Shown in pieces: positions 33,458-42,585 of a stretch of 64,000 nt of DNA. The DNA comes from Micromonospora trifolii (GTDB lineage: Bacteria > Actinomycetota > Actinomycetes > Mycobacteriales > Micromonosporaceae). Under the pieces are notes generated by a model. It ran no database searches. It worked only from the letters and a program-made list of their open reading frames with translations, and had not been told where the DNA came from. A program made the position numbers and the translations under genes. The stretch's first letter is position 1; every line of letters begins with the position of its first letter. Where the stretch lies: positions 62,001 to 126,000 of the forward strand of contig NZ_JAKKFD010000023.1 in assembly GCF_022229005.1 (NCBI RefSeq), read 5' to 3'.

Positions 33458-34186
33458 TCAATGGTGGTTTCCTGCCCGTGGGGGATGGGCGGTGAGCCAG
33501 GCGATGGCAAAATCGCGGATCGGGGCGGGGATGTCGTGGCCGCCGGGGAACTCCTGGTAGGTCACGTCGTAGCCGAGGTCGTGCAGGTGGGGGACGAGGC
33601 GGCGGCTGCACACGTCGATGGGCAGCACCCGGTCGTCGACGCCGTGCGAGATGAAGATCCGTGGCCGGCCATGGGTGACCGGTGGCGCGGCGAAACCGGG
33701 GGAGAAGGCCAGCACCGCGTCGACCAGATCCCCGTTCGCCAGGCCCAGCGACAGCGCGTACGAGGCGCCGTCGGAGAAGCCACCGACAGTCACGTCGGAC
33801 ACCGGGTAGGTGTCGAAGACGGTGGCCAAGAGCCCGTCGATGCGCCCCACGTCCGCCCCGAAGCCGCCGGCGATCAGGTCCCAACTGGCCGCCGACGAGT
33901 CCGGGGCGACAAGCAGCAGGTGTTGCGCGTCAGCGACCGGCAACAGCAGGTCCAGCCCCTGACGCGCCGAACCGCCCGCACCGTGCAGGAGCAGCACCAA
34001 CCGGTACGCCGAACCGTCGGTCGCCGGCTCCGGGGCGTACATGAGGGCCAGCCGGTCACCGTCGGGGCCGGTCATCGGCACCAGCCCGGGGCGGCCTGGC
34101 CCCACCGGCGGGTGGCGGCGGGCGGTCAACCGGCCGTCCCGAGGGCTCGGCGCCGGGTCCCAGTGCGACGGCGCGGAGTCGGACAC
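33458..34186 (-). CDS. Phospholipase/carboxylesterase-family alpha/beta hydrolase
   Basis: The 242-residue product has LLLLHGAGGSARQGLDLL as the oxyanion strand, GGFSDGASYALSLGL with nucleophile Ser138, HGVDDRVLP with the acid near Asp184/185, and FPGGHDIP with His217, a complete serine hydrolase triad. There is no signal peptide, so it is probably cytoplasmic. It is convergent with the FUSC gene with only 12 bp between them. Confidence 0.85.
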   Translation of the reverse strand: MSDSAPSHWDPAPSPRDGRLTARRHPPVGPGRPGLVPMTGPDGDRLALMYAPEPATDGSAYRLVLLLHGAGGSARQGLDLLLPVADAQHLLLVAPDSSAASWDLIAGGFGADVGRIDGLLATVFDTYPVSDVTVGGFSDGASYALSLGLANGDLVDAVLAFSPGFAAPPVTHGRPRIFISHGVDDRVLPIDVCSRRLVPHLHDLGYDVTYQEFPGGHDIPAPIRDFAIAWLTAHPPRAGNHH

Positions 34187-34277
34187 GGGTCGGCGCTCCT
34201 CGCTGTGGACGAAAGGTCCGATGCGGTTACCCGGCCCGTACGGGGTTAACCGTCAGTGCGCTCGACCGGGCGCCGAC

Positions 34278-35267
34278 TCAGGCGCTGGCCCGCGCCACCA
34301 GGGCGGAAGGGAAGAGGGTCACCGGGGCCGCCGGGCGTCCGTCCAGCAGGGCGGTGGCCGCGGCGACGGCGATTCGGCCCACCGGGTGACTCGCGGTGGT
34401 CAACGCCGGGGCGGTCATCCCGGCCAACGGAATGTCGTCGAAGCCGGCCACCGCGACGTCACCGGGCACCCGCGCACCGGCGTCCCGCAGGCCGGCGATC
34501 ACCCCGAGCGCGGTGTCGTCGCTGATCGCGTAGATCGCGTCGATGTCCGGCCAGCGGCGCAGCGCCTCGCCGGCCGCCGTCCGGCCGCGCGCCGCCCTGA
34601 AGTCCCCGGGGAGAATCCGCTCCGGTAGGCCGGCCTCGGCCATGAGTCGGCGGTACGTCTGCACCGGGCGCTGCGCGCAGGGCAGCCACCGGGGGCCGGT
34701 CACCATGGCGATCCGGCGGCGACCCGAGGCGTACAGGTGGCGCAGCACCTCCTCGGAGCCGGCGGCGTTGTCGACGTCGAACGACGGCACGGTCGCCGAG
34801 CCGACACCGATCGAGACCACCCGACCGCGTAGCGACCGGGGCACCGCCGCCAGCAGATGCTCGGTGGTGTTGACCAGGATCACCCCGCACACGCTGCGAT
34901 CCCCGTCGAGTTGGTCGAGGCTGCGGGGGTCGCCGAACGGCAGCCGGTACAGCGCCACCCCGACACCGGCGGGCGTGCACACCCGGGCGGCGGCACCGAC
35001 CACCTGGTGCACGTACGGGTCGTCCAGCACCGCGGCGCTGGTGCCCAGAACGGCCACGACCAGGCGTACGCCGCCACCGCGGACCAGCGCTCGGGCGGCC
35101 GGGTTGGGCACGTAGCCGAGCTGGTCGACGGCTGCCGTGACCTGTTTCCGGGCGGCCGGCGAGGCGAACCCCGTGCCGGCGATCACGCGCGACGCCGTGG
35201 ACCGGGACACCCCGGCGACCCGGGCCACGTCCTCGAGAGTGGCCGGTCGGTGTGCCGCTGTCGTCAT
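34278..35267 (-). CDS. LacI-family regulator divergent from an MFS transporter
   Basis: The 329-residue product has the LacI DNA-binding helix pair (TLEDVARVAGVSRSTASRVI), a hinge (YVPNPAARAL) and a sugar-binding effector domain (FDDIPLAGMTAPALTTASHPVG). ATG 35267 follows GGAGG; the 35303 extension is rejected. A TGGTAGCGCTCTCA operator lies in the gap to the divergent MFS gene, so it likely represses that gene and itself. Confidence 0.9.
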   Translation of the reverse strand: MTTAAHRPATLEDVARVAGVSRSTASRVIAGTGFASPAARKQVTAAVDQLGYVPNPAARALVRGGGVRLVVAVLGTSAAVLDDPYVHQVVGAAARVCTPAGVGVALYRLPFGDPRSLDQLDGDRSVCGVILVNTTEHLLAAVPRSLRGRVVSIGVGSATVPSFDVDNAAGSEEVLRHLYASGRRRIAMVTGPRWLPCAQRPVQTYRRLMAEAGLPERILPGDFRAARGRTAAGEALRRWPDIDAIYAISDDTALGVIAGLRDAGARVPGDVAVAGFDDIPLAGMTAPALTTASHPVGRIAVAAATALLDGRPAAPVTLFPSALVARASA

Positions 35268-35364
35268 CGTCGCCTCCTGCGGCGGCCCGTCCGGTCGGAC
35301 CAACGCCTGCTCACATCATGCCCCGGCCAGACCAGCAGCGGTAAGGGGCGGTTGCCGGTTGTGG

Positions 35365-35378
35365 TGGTAGCGCTCTCA
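35365..35378. promoter_or_regulatory. LacI-type operator between regulator and MFS gene
   Basis: TGGTAGCGCTCTCA centres on the palindrome AGCGCT and resembles CebR-like LacI operators of actinomycetes. It differs from the TGCAAA-type operators at 6730 and 6881, consistent with a different regulator. Confidence 0.65.
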
Positions 35379-35427
35379 GGTGTGCGATCGTGCCAGCAGA
35401 TCACCCCGAGAAAGAGGACCCACCCTC

Positions 35428-36690
35428 GTGAGCGCCCCCACCAGTCGACCCGTAGCCCCGGACATCGCATCGCCGACCCTGCGGACGGTGCGGCTCGCCC
35501 GCAACGGCGTCGCTGTCACCTTCATCCTCAACGGGCTGGCCGTCGGCAGTTGGTTCTCCCGAGTCCCGGCGGTCCGGGAGGCGTTGGACATCTCCGCCGG
35601 CCGACTCGGCTTGCTGCTGCTGGCGATGAGCGTCGGCGCGCTGCTCGCCATGCCCACGTCCGGCCTGCTCGCCCAGCGGTTCGGTGCGGCCCGCACCGTC
35701 ACGATGGCCATGGTGCTGGCCGCGGTCGGCCTGACCGTGGCGGGGCTGGGCGCCACGATGACCGGGTCGTTCGCCATCGTCGCCCTGGGACTGATCGCCT
35801 TCGGCTTCGGCTCCGGCGCCTGCGACGTGGCGATGAACGTCGAGGGCGCGGCGGTGGAACGGCGGCTGGGCCATACGATCATGCCCCGTTTCCACGCCGG
35901 GTGGAGCCTCGGTTCGGTGGCCGGCGCGGCGCTCGGCGCAGGGGCCGCCCGGTTCGACGTGTCGGTCGGCGCGCATCTCGTCGCGGTGGCGGTGGTCGTG
36001 TCGACCGGCACCGCGCTCGCGGCCCGGATGTTCCTGCCCGTGGGCAGCGATCACACCGGCGACCCGGCGGACGCCACCCCGGCCGCCCGTCGCCGGGCGC
36101 AACTCGCCGCCTGGCGGGAGCCGCACACCCTGCTGATCGGGCTGTTCGTGCTGGTGGCGGCGTTCACCGAGGGCGCCGCCAACGACTGGTTGGCCGTGGC
36201 GTTCATCGATGGACGGGATTTGAGCGAGGCCGCCGGGGCGGCGGTCTTCGCGGTGTTCGTGGTGGGCATGACCGTCGGACGCACCGTCGGCACCATCGCG
36301 CTGGACCGGTGGGGTCGGGTGCCGGTGCTCAGCGGCGCCATCGGCCTGGCCGTGGTCGGCGCTGGCCTGGCCGTGCTGGCGGGCTCCGGGCCGGTGGCCG
36401 TCGTCGGCGTCGCGCTGTGGGGCCTGGGTGCGTCGCTGGGCTTCCCGGTCGGGATGAGCGCGGCTGCCGACGACGAGGCGCACGCGGCGGTGCGGGTGAG
36501 CGTGGTCGCGGTGATCGGCTACACCGCGTTCCTCGGTGGCCCGCCGTTGCTGGGGCTGGTCGGCGACGAGGTCGGCACCCTCCGCGCGCTGCTGGCGGTG
36601 CCGTTGCTGCTGCTGCCGACCCTGCTGCTGGTGCCGGTCCTGCGCCCGCCGCACTCAGCTGACACTGCTCCGTCGGTAGGTAAAAACTAA
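35428..36690 (+). CDS. MFS transporter
   Basis: The 420-residue product has 12 predicted helices, with GRLGLLLLAMSVGALLAMP and the conserved cytoplasmic loop GLLAQRFGAARTVT between helices 2 and 3. GTG 35428 is preferred over 35380 because AAAGAGGA is 9 nt upstream and the earlier start would translate the operator-proximal leader. The LacI neighbour suggests a sugar-linked substrate. A strong hairpin follows the stop at 36714. Confidence 0.85.
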   Translation: MSAPTSRPVAPDIASPTLRTVRLARNGVAVTFILNGLAVGSWFSRVPAVREALDISAGRLGLLLLAMSVGALLAMPTSGLLAQRFGAARTVTMAMVLAAVGLTVAGLGATMTGSFAIVALGLIAFGFGSGACDVAMNVEGAAVERRLGHTIMPRFHAGWSLGSVAGAALGAGAARFDVSVGAHLVAVAVVVSTGTALAARMFLPVGSDHTGDPADATPAARRRAQLAAWREPHTLLIGLFVLVAAFTEGAANDWLAVAFIDGRDLSEAAGAAVFAVFVVGMTVGRTVGTIALDRWGRVPVLSGAIGLAVVGAGLAVLAGSGPVAVVGVALWGLGASLGFPVGMSAAADDEAHAAVRVSVVAVIGYTAFLGGPPLLGLVGDEVGTLRALLAVPLLLLPTLLLVPVLRPPHSADTAPSVGKN

Positions 36691-36713
36691 CCCACCTCGC
36701 CGCCGGGCGGTAT

Positions 36714-36744
36714 CGGGTGCGCGGCCGACTGCGCCGCGCACCCG
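36714..36744 (+). terminator. Strong hairpin after the MFS gene
   Basis: CGGGTGCGCGGC (36714-36725) pairs perfectly with GCCGCGCACCCG (36733-36744) around a 7-nt loop, a 12-bp stem. There is no U-tract, which is normal for actinomycete terminators. It separates the MFS gene from the aldo/keto reductase gene. Confidence 0.7.
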
Positions 36745-36763
36745 CACTGGTTACGGTCGCCCG

Positions 36764-37660
36764 ATGCCAACCGACGAGATCACCGCCGCCGCGGCGGGCA
36801 CCTGGACCCTGGGCGACCGCACAGTGCACCGGATGGGCTTCGGCTCCATGCGGATCACCGCGAACCCCGACAGTGACCGGGCCGTCGCCCTGCTGCACCG
36901 CGCCGTGGAGCTGGGCGTCAACCACATCGACACGGCCGCGTTCTACGTCTCACCCGGGGGCACCCTGCGCGTCGGCACCGGCCCGGCCCGCTACGCCACC
37001 GAGCTGATCCGCGCGGCGCTCGCCCCGTACCCGGAGGACCTGGTGATCGCCACCAAGGTCGGTTTCGGGTACGACCCGGACGCGGGCTTCACCGAGGCGT
37101 TCACCCCGGCGCAGTTGCGGGCCCAGGTGGAGGAGAACCTTCGCCGGCTCGGCCGCGACCAGCTCGACGTGGTGAACCTGCGCCTCGGTCGGGGGCCGGG
37201 TGCGGTGCCGGTGGCCGATCGGTTCGGCGCGCTCGCCGAGTTGCGGGCCGCCGGGCTGATCCGGCACCTGGGGCTCTCCAACGCGCGGCCGCACCATCTG
37301 GACGAGGTGGCGGGCATCGCCCCGGTGGTCTGCGTGCAGAACAACTACGGGGTGGACGCCTACCGGGAGCAGGACGCGTTCGTCCGGCTCTGTGGTGAGC
37401 GGGGCATCGCCTTCGTGCCGTTCTTCGCGCTGGCCGGCACCGGGCGGGAGGCGGGCGCGAGCACCGCGCAGGGCGAGGCCGTGGAGGCGGTCGCCCGCGC
37501 CCACGGCGTCACCCCGCAGCAGGTACGCCTCGCCTGGACCCTGCACCAGGGCGCCCACGTGCTCGCCATCCCCGGCACCGCGGACCCGGACCACCTGGCG
37601 CAGAACATCGCCGCCGGAGCCCTACGCCTGACCCCGGAGGACCTGACCCGTCTTCATTGA
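36764..37660 (+). CDS. Aldo/keto reductase
   Basis: The 298-residue product forms the (beta/alpha)8 NADPH oxidoreductase fold: GFGSMRITANP, GVNHIDTAAFYVS with catalytic Asp/Tyr, LVIATKVGFG with catalytic Lys, and IRHLGLSNARPHHLDEV with the cofactor-site region. The usual His after the fourth strand (LHRxD) is replaced by DVVNLRLGRG, a substitution seen in some family branches that may alter substrate scope. Likely a cytoplasmic carbonyl reductase; the substrate is unknown. Confidence 0.87.
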   Translation: MPTDEITAAAAGTWTLGDRTVHRMGFGSMRITANPDSDRAVALLHRAVELGVNHIDTAAFYVSPGGTLRVGTGPARYATELIRAALAPYPEDLVIATKVGFGYDPDAGFTEAFTPAQLRAQVEENLRRLGRDQLDVVNLRLGRGPGAVPVADRFGALAELRAAGLIRHLGLSNARPHHLDEVAGIAPVVCVQNNYGVDAYREQDAFVRLCGERGIAFVPFFALAGTGREAGASTAQGEAVEAVARAHGVTPQQVRLAWTLHQGAHVLAIPGTADPDHLAQNIAAGALRLTPEDLTRLH

Positions 37661-37681
37661 TCGTCCGCGCGGCGTCACCGC

Positions 37682-40600
37682 TCAGGCCCGTACGACGTGC
37701 ACGACGATCTCCTGACCGTCGCCCACGGTGCCGGAGAACCCCTCCGACAACGCGTCCACGACGGTCAGTTGGAGTGCGAGGGTCTCGTGCGCGATGAGCT
37801 TCTGATGCGCGGAGATCGCCGCCGCGACTTCCGCGGGCGCGGCGATCGACACAGTGATCCGGTCGGCGACCTCGAAGTCAGCGTCACGGCGGGCCTGCTG
37901 GATGATGCGGACGACGTCGCGTGCGACGCCCTCGGCTGCCAGTTCGGGGGTGATCTCGGTGTCCAACGCGATCGTCGCGCCACGCTGGGACTCCACTACC
38001 CAACCGGTGCGCGGCACCTCCGTGATCAGGATGTCGTCCAGGCCCACCTCGACCCGGGCACCGTCGACCGACAGCGGGTACGTCCCGTACGCCCGGACGC
38101 CCTCGACCAGCTCCCGGGGGGCCACGCCGGCGATGGCCTTCGCGACGTGCTGGGTGCGGTTGCCGAACCGGCGGCCCAGGGCCCGGAAGTTCGCTTTGAC
38201 CTGCACGTCGATCACACCGCCCTGGGGATCGAGCGGCTGGAGGACCTTGACGTTCAACTCGTCGCCGATGTCGTCCAGCAACGCCTGCGGGAGAACGGTG
38301 CCGGCCGGCAGCCCCACGAGCGCGCGGCTCAACGGCTGCCGGATCCGCAGACTGCTCGTCTTCCGCGCGGACCGGCCCGCCTCGGCCAGCGCCCGCGCCG
38401 TGGCCACCTGGGCCGACAACTCGGTGCTGATCAGTGTGGTGTCGGGCGTGGGCCAGGTTGCCAGGTGCACCGACTCCGGGGCCGACGCGACCCCCCGCCG
38501 GACGACCTGCTGCCACACCTCCTCCGTGACGAAGGGAACGAACGGCGCGAGCAGCCGCGTGAGGATGTCGAGGCATTCGTACAGGGTGGTGAGCGCGTCG
38601 GGGTCGCCCTCCCAGAAACGCTGCCGCGAGCGCCGCACGTACCAGTTCGACAGGTCGTCGATGAAGTCGGCGAGCAGTCGGCCGGCGCGCGCCGTGTCGT
38701 AGTTCTGGAGTCGTTCGTCGACGGCGGCCGCGAGAGCGTGGACCTCGCCGACGATCCACCGGTCCAGCACCGGTCGCTGGGCGACCGGCTGGGCCAGGTG
38801 CGGGGACCACGTCGAGTTCGCCGCGTAGAGGGAGAAGAACGCCGCGGTGTTCCAGTAGGTCATCAACACCTTGCGGACGATCTCGTCGAGTGGGCCGGGC
38901 CCGATCCGGCGCGGCGACCACGGTGAGCCGGAGCAGGCCATGAACCAGCGCACCGCGTCGGCGCCGTGCGTGTCCATCAACGGGATCGGCAGCAGGATGT
39001 TGCCCAGGTGTTTGCTCATCTTGCGGCCGTCCTCGGCCAGGATGTGCCCGAGGCAGACGACGTTCTCGTACGGGGACCTGTCGAAGACCAGCGTGCCCAC
39101 CGCCATCAGCGTGTAGAACCACCCCCGCGTCTGGTCGATCGCCTCGCAGATGTACTGGGCCGGGTAGGTGCGCTCGAAGACCTCCCTGCTACCCGGCACG
39201 TGGGGGTAGCCCAACGACGCGAACGGCATCGCTCCGGAGTCGTACCAGGCGTCGATCACCTCGGGGACCCGGGTGGCGATCCGGCCGCAGTCCGGGCAGG
39301 CGAAGGTGATCTCGTCCACGTACGGGCGGTGCGGATCCAGCTCGGACAGGTCGGCGCCGGCCAGCTCTCCCAACTCCGTACGGGAACCGACAGCTGTCAC
39401 GTGGTTGTCCGGGCATCGCCACAGCGGCAGCGGGGTCCCCCAGTACCGGGAGCGGGACACCGCCCAGTCGATGTTGTTCTTCAGCCAGTCGCCGTAGCGG
39501 CCGTGCTTGATGTGCTCCGGGAACCAGTTGGTGTTCTCGTTCTCCCGCGTCAGCTCGTCGCGGACCTCGGTCGTCCGGATGTACCAGGATGGCTGCGCGT
39601 AGTACATCAGCGGGGTGTGGCACCGCCAGCAGTGCGGATAGGGGTGCTCGAACGGTTCGTGCCGGAACAACCGGCCAGACGTCCGGAGACTGTCGATGAG
39701 CAGCGCGTCGGCGTCCTTGAAGAACACCCCACCGACCAGGTCGATGCCGTCGTTGAACCGCCCGTTCGGGGCGACCGGGTTGACCAGCGGCAACCCGTAG
39801 GCGCGGCAGACGGCGAGGTCGTCCGCGCCGAAGGCCGGCGCCTGGTGCACCAGGCCGGTGCCGTCCTCGGTCGTGACGTACTCGGCGAGGACCACCCGGT
39901 GCGCGTCCGGGATGTCCACCAGGTCGAACGGCCGCTCGTACCGCAAACCCTCCAGGGCCGACCCCGGTACGGTCGCCAGGATCTCCGCCCCGTCGCCGAG
40001 GACCCGCCGGGTCAGCGGTTCGGCGACGACGAACGTGCCCTGCTCGGTGCGGGCGAGGGAGTACGTGACAGTGGGGTGTACGGCGACGGCGGTGTTGGAC
40101 ACCAGGGTCCACGGGGTGGTGGTCCAGATCAGCAGGTCGACGCCGCTGTGGCCGGCTATCTCCCCGCGCAACGGAAACCGCACGTACACGGAGGGGTCGG
40201 TGACGGTCTCGTACCCCTGCGCCACCTCGTGGTCGGAGAGGGTCGTGCCGTCGCGGGTGCAGTACGGCGCGACCCGGAAGTCCTCCACCAGGCGCCCACC
40301 GTCGTGGATCTGCTTCAGTGACCACCAGACGCTGTCCACGTACTCCGGGGACATGGTCTGGTACGGATGCTCCAGGTCGATCCAGTAACCCATGCGTTCG
40401 CTGAGCTGGACGAACTCGTCCACGTGCCGCAGCACCGAGGTGCGGCACAGGGCGTTGAACTCCGCGACGCCCATCTTCTCGATGTCGGGCTTGCCGCTGA
40501 GCCCCAGTTCCTTCTCCACCGCGAGCTCGACCGGCAGGCCGTGGCAGTCCCACCCGGCACGGCGTGGCACCGAGAAGCCCCGCATCGTCCGGTACCGGGG

Positions 40601-40828
40601 AAAGAGGTCCTTGAAGACCCTCGCCTCGATGTGGTGGGTGCCCGGCGTGCCGTTGGCGGTCGGCGGCCCCTCGTAGAACACCCACGGAGGACCGTCGGCC
40701 GTCTGCTCCAGACTCCGGTTGAACACGTTGTTGGCCTGCCACCACTCGATGACCGCACGGTCCATCCCACCAAGGTCGATCTTGGTGGGCAGTGGCACGA
40801 ATGGCGACTTCGATGGTCCGTCCGGCAC
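37682..40828 (-). CDS. ileS: Isoleucyl-tRNA synthetase, IleRS2 type with GTHH signature
   Basis: The product has 1048 residues from GTG 40828, chosen because AGGGAG lies 7 nt upstream; an in-frame ATG at 40852 lacks such a site. It has the class I catalytic core (WDCHGLPVELAVEKELG), an editing domain (WTTTPWTLVSN, GTGLVHQAPAFGADD), zinc-type CWRC and CPDC pairs, KMSKH (residues 603-607) and the anticodon domain, without the bacterial C-terminal zinc finger. This is the eukaryote-like IleRS2 form. Where HIGH is expected after PPTANG it reads GTHH (residues 63-66), with first and third positions swapped. It attaches isoleucine to tRNA-Ile. A T-box in the leader controls it. Confidence 0.93.
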   Translation of the reverse strand: MPDGPSKSPFVPLPTKIDLGGMDRAVIEWWQANNVFNRSLEQTADGPPWVFYEGPPTANGTPGTHHIEARVFKDLFPRYRTMRGFSVPRRAGWDCHGLPVELAVEKELGLSGKPDIEKMGVAEFNALCRTSVLRHVDEFVQLSERMGYWIDLEHPYQTMSPEYVDSVWWSLKQIHDGGRLVEDFRVAPYCTRDGTTLSDHEVAQGYETVTDPSVYVRFPLRGEIAGHSGVDLLIWTTTPWTLVSNTAVAVHPTVTYSLARTEQGTFVVAEPLTRRVLGDGAEILATVPGSALEGLRYERPFDLVDIPDAHRVVLAEYVTTEDGTGLVHQAPAFGADDLAVCRAYGLPLVNPVAPNGRFNDGIDLVGGVFFKDADALLIDSLRTSGRLFRHEPFEHPYPHCWRCHTPLMYYAQPSWYIRTTEVRDELTRENENTNWFPEHIKHGRYGDWLKNNIDWAVSRSRYWGTPLPLWRCPDNHVTAVGSRTELGELAGADLSELDPHRPYVDEITFACPDCGRIATRVPEVIDAWYDSGAMPFASLGYPHVPGSREVFERTYPAQYICEAIDQTRGWFYTLMAVGTLVFDRSPYENVVCLGHILAEDGRKMSKHLGNILLPIPLMDTHGADAVRWFMACSGSPWSPRRIGPGPLDEIVRKVLMTYWNTAAFFSLYAANSTWSPHLAQPVAQRPVLDRWIVGEVHALAAAVDERLQNYDTARAGRLLADFIDDLSNWYVRRSRQRFWEGDPDALTTLYECLDILTRLLAPFVPFVTEEVWQQVVRRGVASAPESVHLATWPTPDTTLISTELSAQVATARALAEAGRSARKTSSLRIRQPLSRALVGLPAGTVLPQALLDDIGDELNVKVLQPLDPQGGVIDVQVKANFRALGRRFGNRTQHVAKAIAGVAPRELVEGVRAYGTYPLSVDGARVEVGLDDILITEVPRTGWVVESQRGATIALDTEITPELAAEGVARDVVRIIQQARRDADFEVADRITVSIAAPAEVAAAISAHQKLIAHETLALQLTVVDALSEGFSGTVGDGQEIVVHVVRA

Positions 40829-40839
40829 CGACGTTCTCC

Positions 40840-40990
40840 CTACACTCCACATCCGCTCGCGCGGGCATCAGCTCACTGCCCACGCGGGGACGAAGCGCCA
40901 GGCGTATGGCCAGGACCCCGCGGTACCACCCCGCTTGCGCCTCGATGGTGCGGGCGCCGCTCCATTTCGCGACGTGACGTGCCGCGACGT
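40840..40990 (-). promoter_or_regulatory. Isoleucine T-box riboswitch in the ileS leader
   Basis: On the minus strand GGGGTGGTACCGCGG at 40918-40935 is the T-box bulge that pairs with uncharged tRNA acceptor ends. Just upstream a short stem, GGCGCC (40958-40953) against GGCGCC-compatible bases at 40941-40936, encloses an 11-nt loop carrying ATC (40946-40944), the isoleucine specifier. Such an ultrashort stem I with the specifier in its loop is known for actinobacterial ileS T-boxes, which act on translation. CCCCGC at 40889-40884 can pair with the GCGGGG of the T-box arm as the alternative fold. Confidence 0.9.
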
Positions 40991-41107
40991 CCGGTTCTAC
41001 TGGGGCGGCCGAGCTGCCCGTTCTTCCGGAGGCTCCCCGGTGATGGCCGGATCGGTGCCGATGCCGCCCAGCATAGCTGTCCGTGCGCGGAGCCAGTGGC
41101 CGGAGCG

Positions 41108-41773
41108 CTAGGCGCGCAGCCAGACGCGGAGGGGGCCGGTGGTGGTGAAGCCGGCGGAGAGCGCCGGCGTGAGGTCCGGTGTGGTTTCGTAGCCGACCAG
41201 CGGCGCGTCGGGCACTGTGGCGCACACCGCCCGCCAGATGTCCCGGGGGTCGTCGGTGCTGGTGAACAGGTTGGAGACGCCGTACGGGCCGTCGCCGCTG
41301 AGCACCGCCCCGCCGATGACCACACCCCGGTCGTCGTGACGGGCGAGCACCCGTACCCGGGGGTCGGCCAGGAGCGCGGGCCGGAACAGCTTCCCACCGC
41401 CGTGGGCCGCCGCCCAGGCCGCCAACCCGTCGGGTGTGGTGACCGGGGCCAGCGGTGTGCCGACAGGCGGTGCCGACGGTGGCCGGTGGATCCACTGCGC
41501 GTCGAAGAGCACCCGGAAGCCGTACCCGGACAGGTCGAGGTCGGCGAAGCTGTCCTTCACCGACGCGCCGGGCCCCGCGTCGATCCGGGCCAGCAGGGCC
41601 TCGGCGTCGACGCCCGGCCGCACTGTGACCGCGTCCGGGTACCACTGTGGCGAACGGTCGGGGACCGACCAGGCGTCGGCGTCGGTACGGCCGGCCAGCC
41701 CGTGGCTGCCACAGACGATGTCGCACCACTCGGCGTTGTTGCGGGCCGCCGCCATCAGCGCGTCCTTCAGCAC
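41108..41773 (-). CDS. Hypothetical protein, possibly acetyltransferase-related
   Basis: The product has 221 residues from GTG 41773, or 215 from ATG 41755, which has AAGGA 7 nt upstream and may be the better start. It contains AARNNAEWCDIVCGSHG, a WYPDAVTVRPG segment and RVLARHDDRGVVIGGAVLSGDGPYGVSNLF, which recalls the strand-turn core of GNAT-like proteins, without a clear acetyl-CoA motif. There is no signal peptide or membrane helix. Function is unknown. It lies upstream of the ileS T-box on the same strand, 255 bp or more from the ileS start. Confidence 0.7.
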   Translation of the reverse strand: MLKDALMAAARNNAEWCDIVCGSHGLAGRTDADAWSVPDRSPQWYPDAVTVRPGVDAEALLARIDAGPGASVKDSFADLDLSGYGFRVLFDAQWIHRPPSAPPVGTPLAPVTTPDGLAAWAAAHGGGKLFRPALLADPRVRVLARHDDRGVVIGGAVLSGDGPYGVSNLFTSTDDPRDIWRAVCATVPDAPLVGYETTPDLTPALSAGFTTTGPLRVWLRA

Positions 41774-41793
41774 ATCGGGCAGCCTAGCCAGGG

Positions 41794-42585
41794 TCAGCGG
41801 AGTCGAGTGAGCAGGATCCGGCCGCCTTCGTAGACGCCGCCGTCGATGGCGATGACTCTGTCGTCGGCGTACCGCAGTGCGACTGTGACGTCCTGCGGTG
41901 CCACGCCGAAGTGCTTGGTGAGGGTGCTGTGGCCGTGGACGAGCACGTCGCCCCCGAGCGTGCGCAGCATCAGCGACACCGGATCGTCGGGGTTCGCCTG
42001 CACGGCGTCACGAAAGGCGCCCCGATCGCTCATCCGGCCACAGAAGTCCAGCCACGCAGCGGGGTCACTGGAGCCGAGAGCCGCTGTGACTGCCGTGTTC
42101 ACGGTGGCCACACTCGATCCAAGTTCCAGGTACCGGGCGGTGTCGGAGTGCACGAGCAGGAACCCGTCGACGACCGCGACCGCGGGCAGACGCGTCATCC
42201 ACTCGACATGCTGTGGCGTCAGCTGGTGCAGGTCCTTCTCACGTCCGCCGAATCGGGCCCAGCCACCGCGAAACCCGCCCGGCTCGTCCCATCCGGCTAC
42301 GGACCTGGTACCAAACCGGTGCGCGGCGAGCAACTGCACCTCGTGGTTGCCCAACAGTGCCCCGACGTGGCCGCCCGCTGCCCTCGCGGAGACGGCGAGC
42401 CGCCGGATGTCATCGATGACGCCGACACCGTCCGGGCCCCGATCGACGTAGTCGCCGAGCAGCCACAACCGCGCGTCACCCCCGGACCAGTGCCCCGTGT
42501 GGTCGACGAGCCCGGCCTCGCGAAGTGACTCCCCGAACTCGGTCCGGTGACCGTGAATGTCCGCCGCCACGTACAGCGGCGTCAT
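41794..42585 (-). CDS. Metallophosphoesterase (PPP-type serine/threonine phosphatase fold)
   Basis: The 263-residue product carries all metal-binding blocks of the calcineurin-like fold: AADIHGH (Asp/His), LLGDYVDRGPDG, LLGNHEVQLL, LVHSD and VLVHGHST. GDYVDRG and GNHE point to the PPP-like/Ap4A-hydrolase branch, so it could dephosphorylate proteins or cleave dinucleotides. Its start overlaps the stop of a 23-codon ORF by four bases (ATGA). Confidence 0.88.
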   Translation of the reverse strand: MTPLYVAADIHGHRTEFGESLREAGLVDHTGHWSGGDARLWLLGDYVDRGPDGVGVIDDIRRLAVSARAAGGHVGALLGNHEVQLLAAHRFGTRSVAGWDEPGGFRGGWARFGGREKDLHQLTPQHVEWMTRLPAVAVVDGFLLVHSDTARYLELGSSVATVNTAVTAALGSSDPAAWLDFCGRMSDRGAFRDAVQANPDDPVSLMLRTLGGDVLVHGHSTLTKHFGVAPQDVTVALRYADDRVIAIDGGVYEGGRILLTRLR

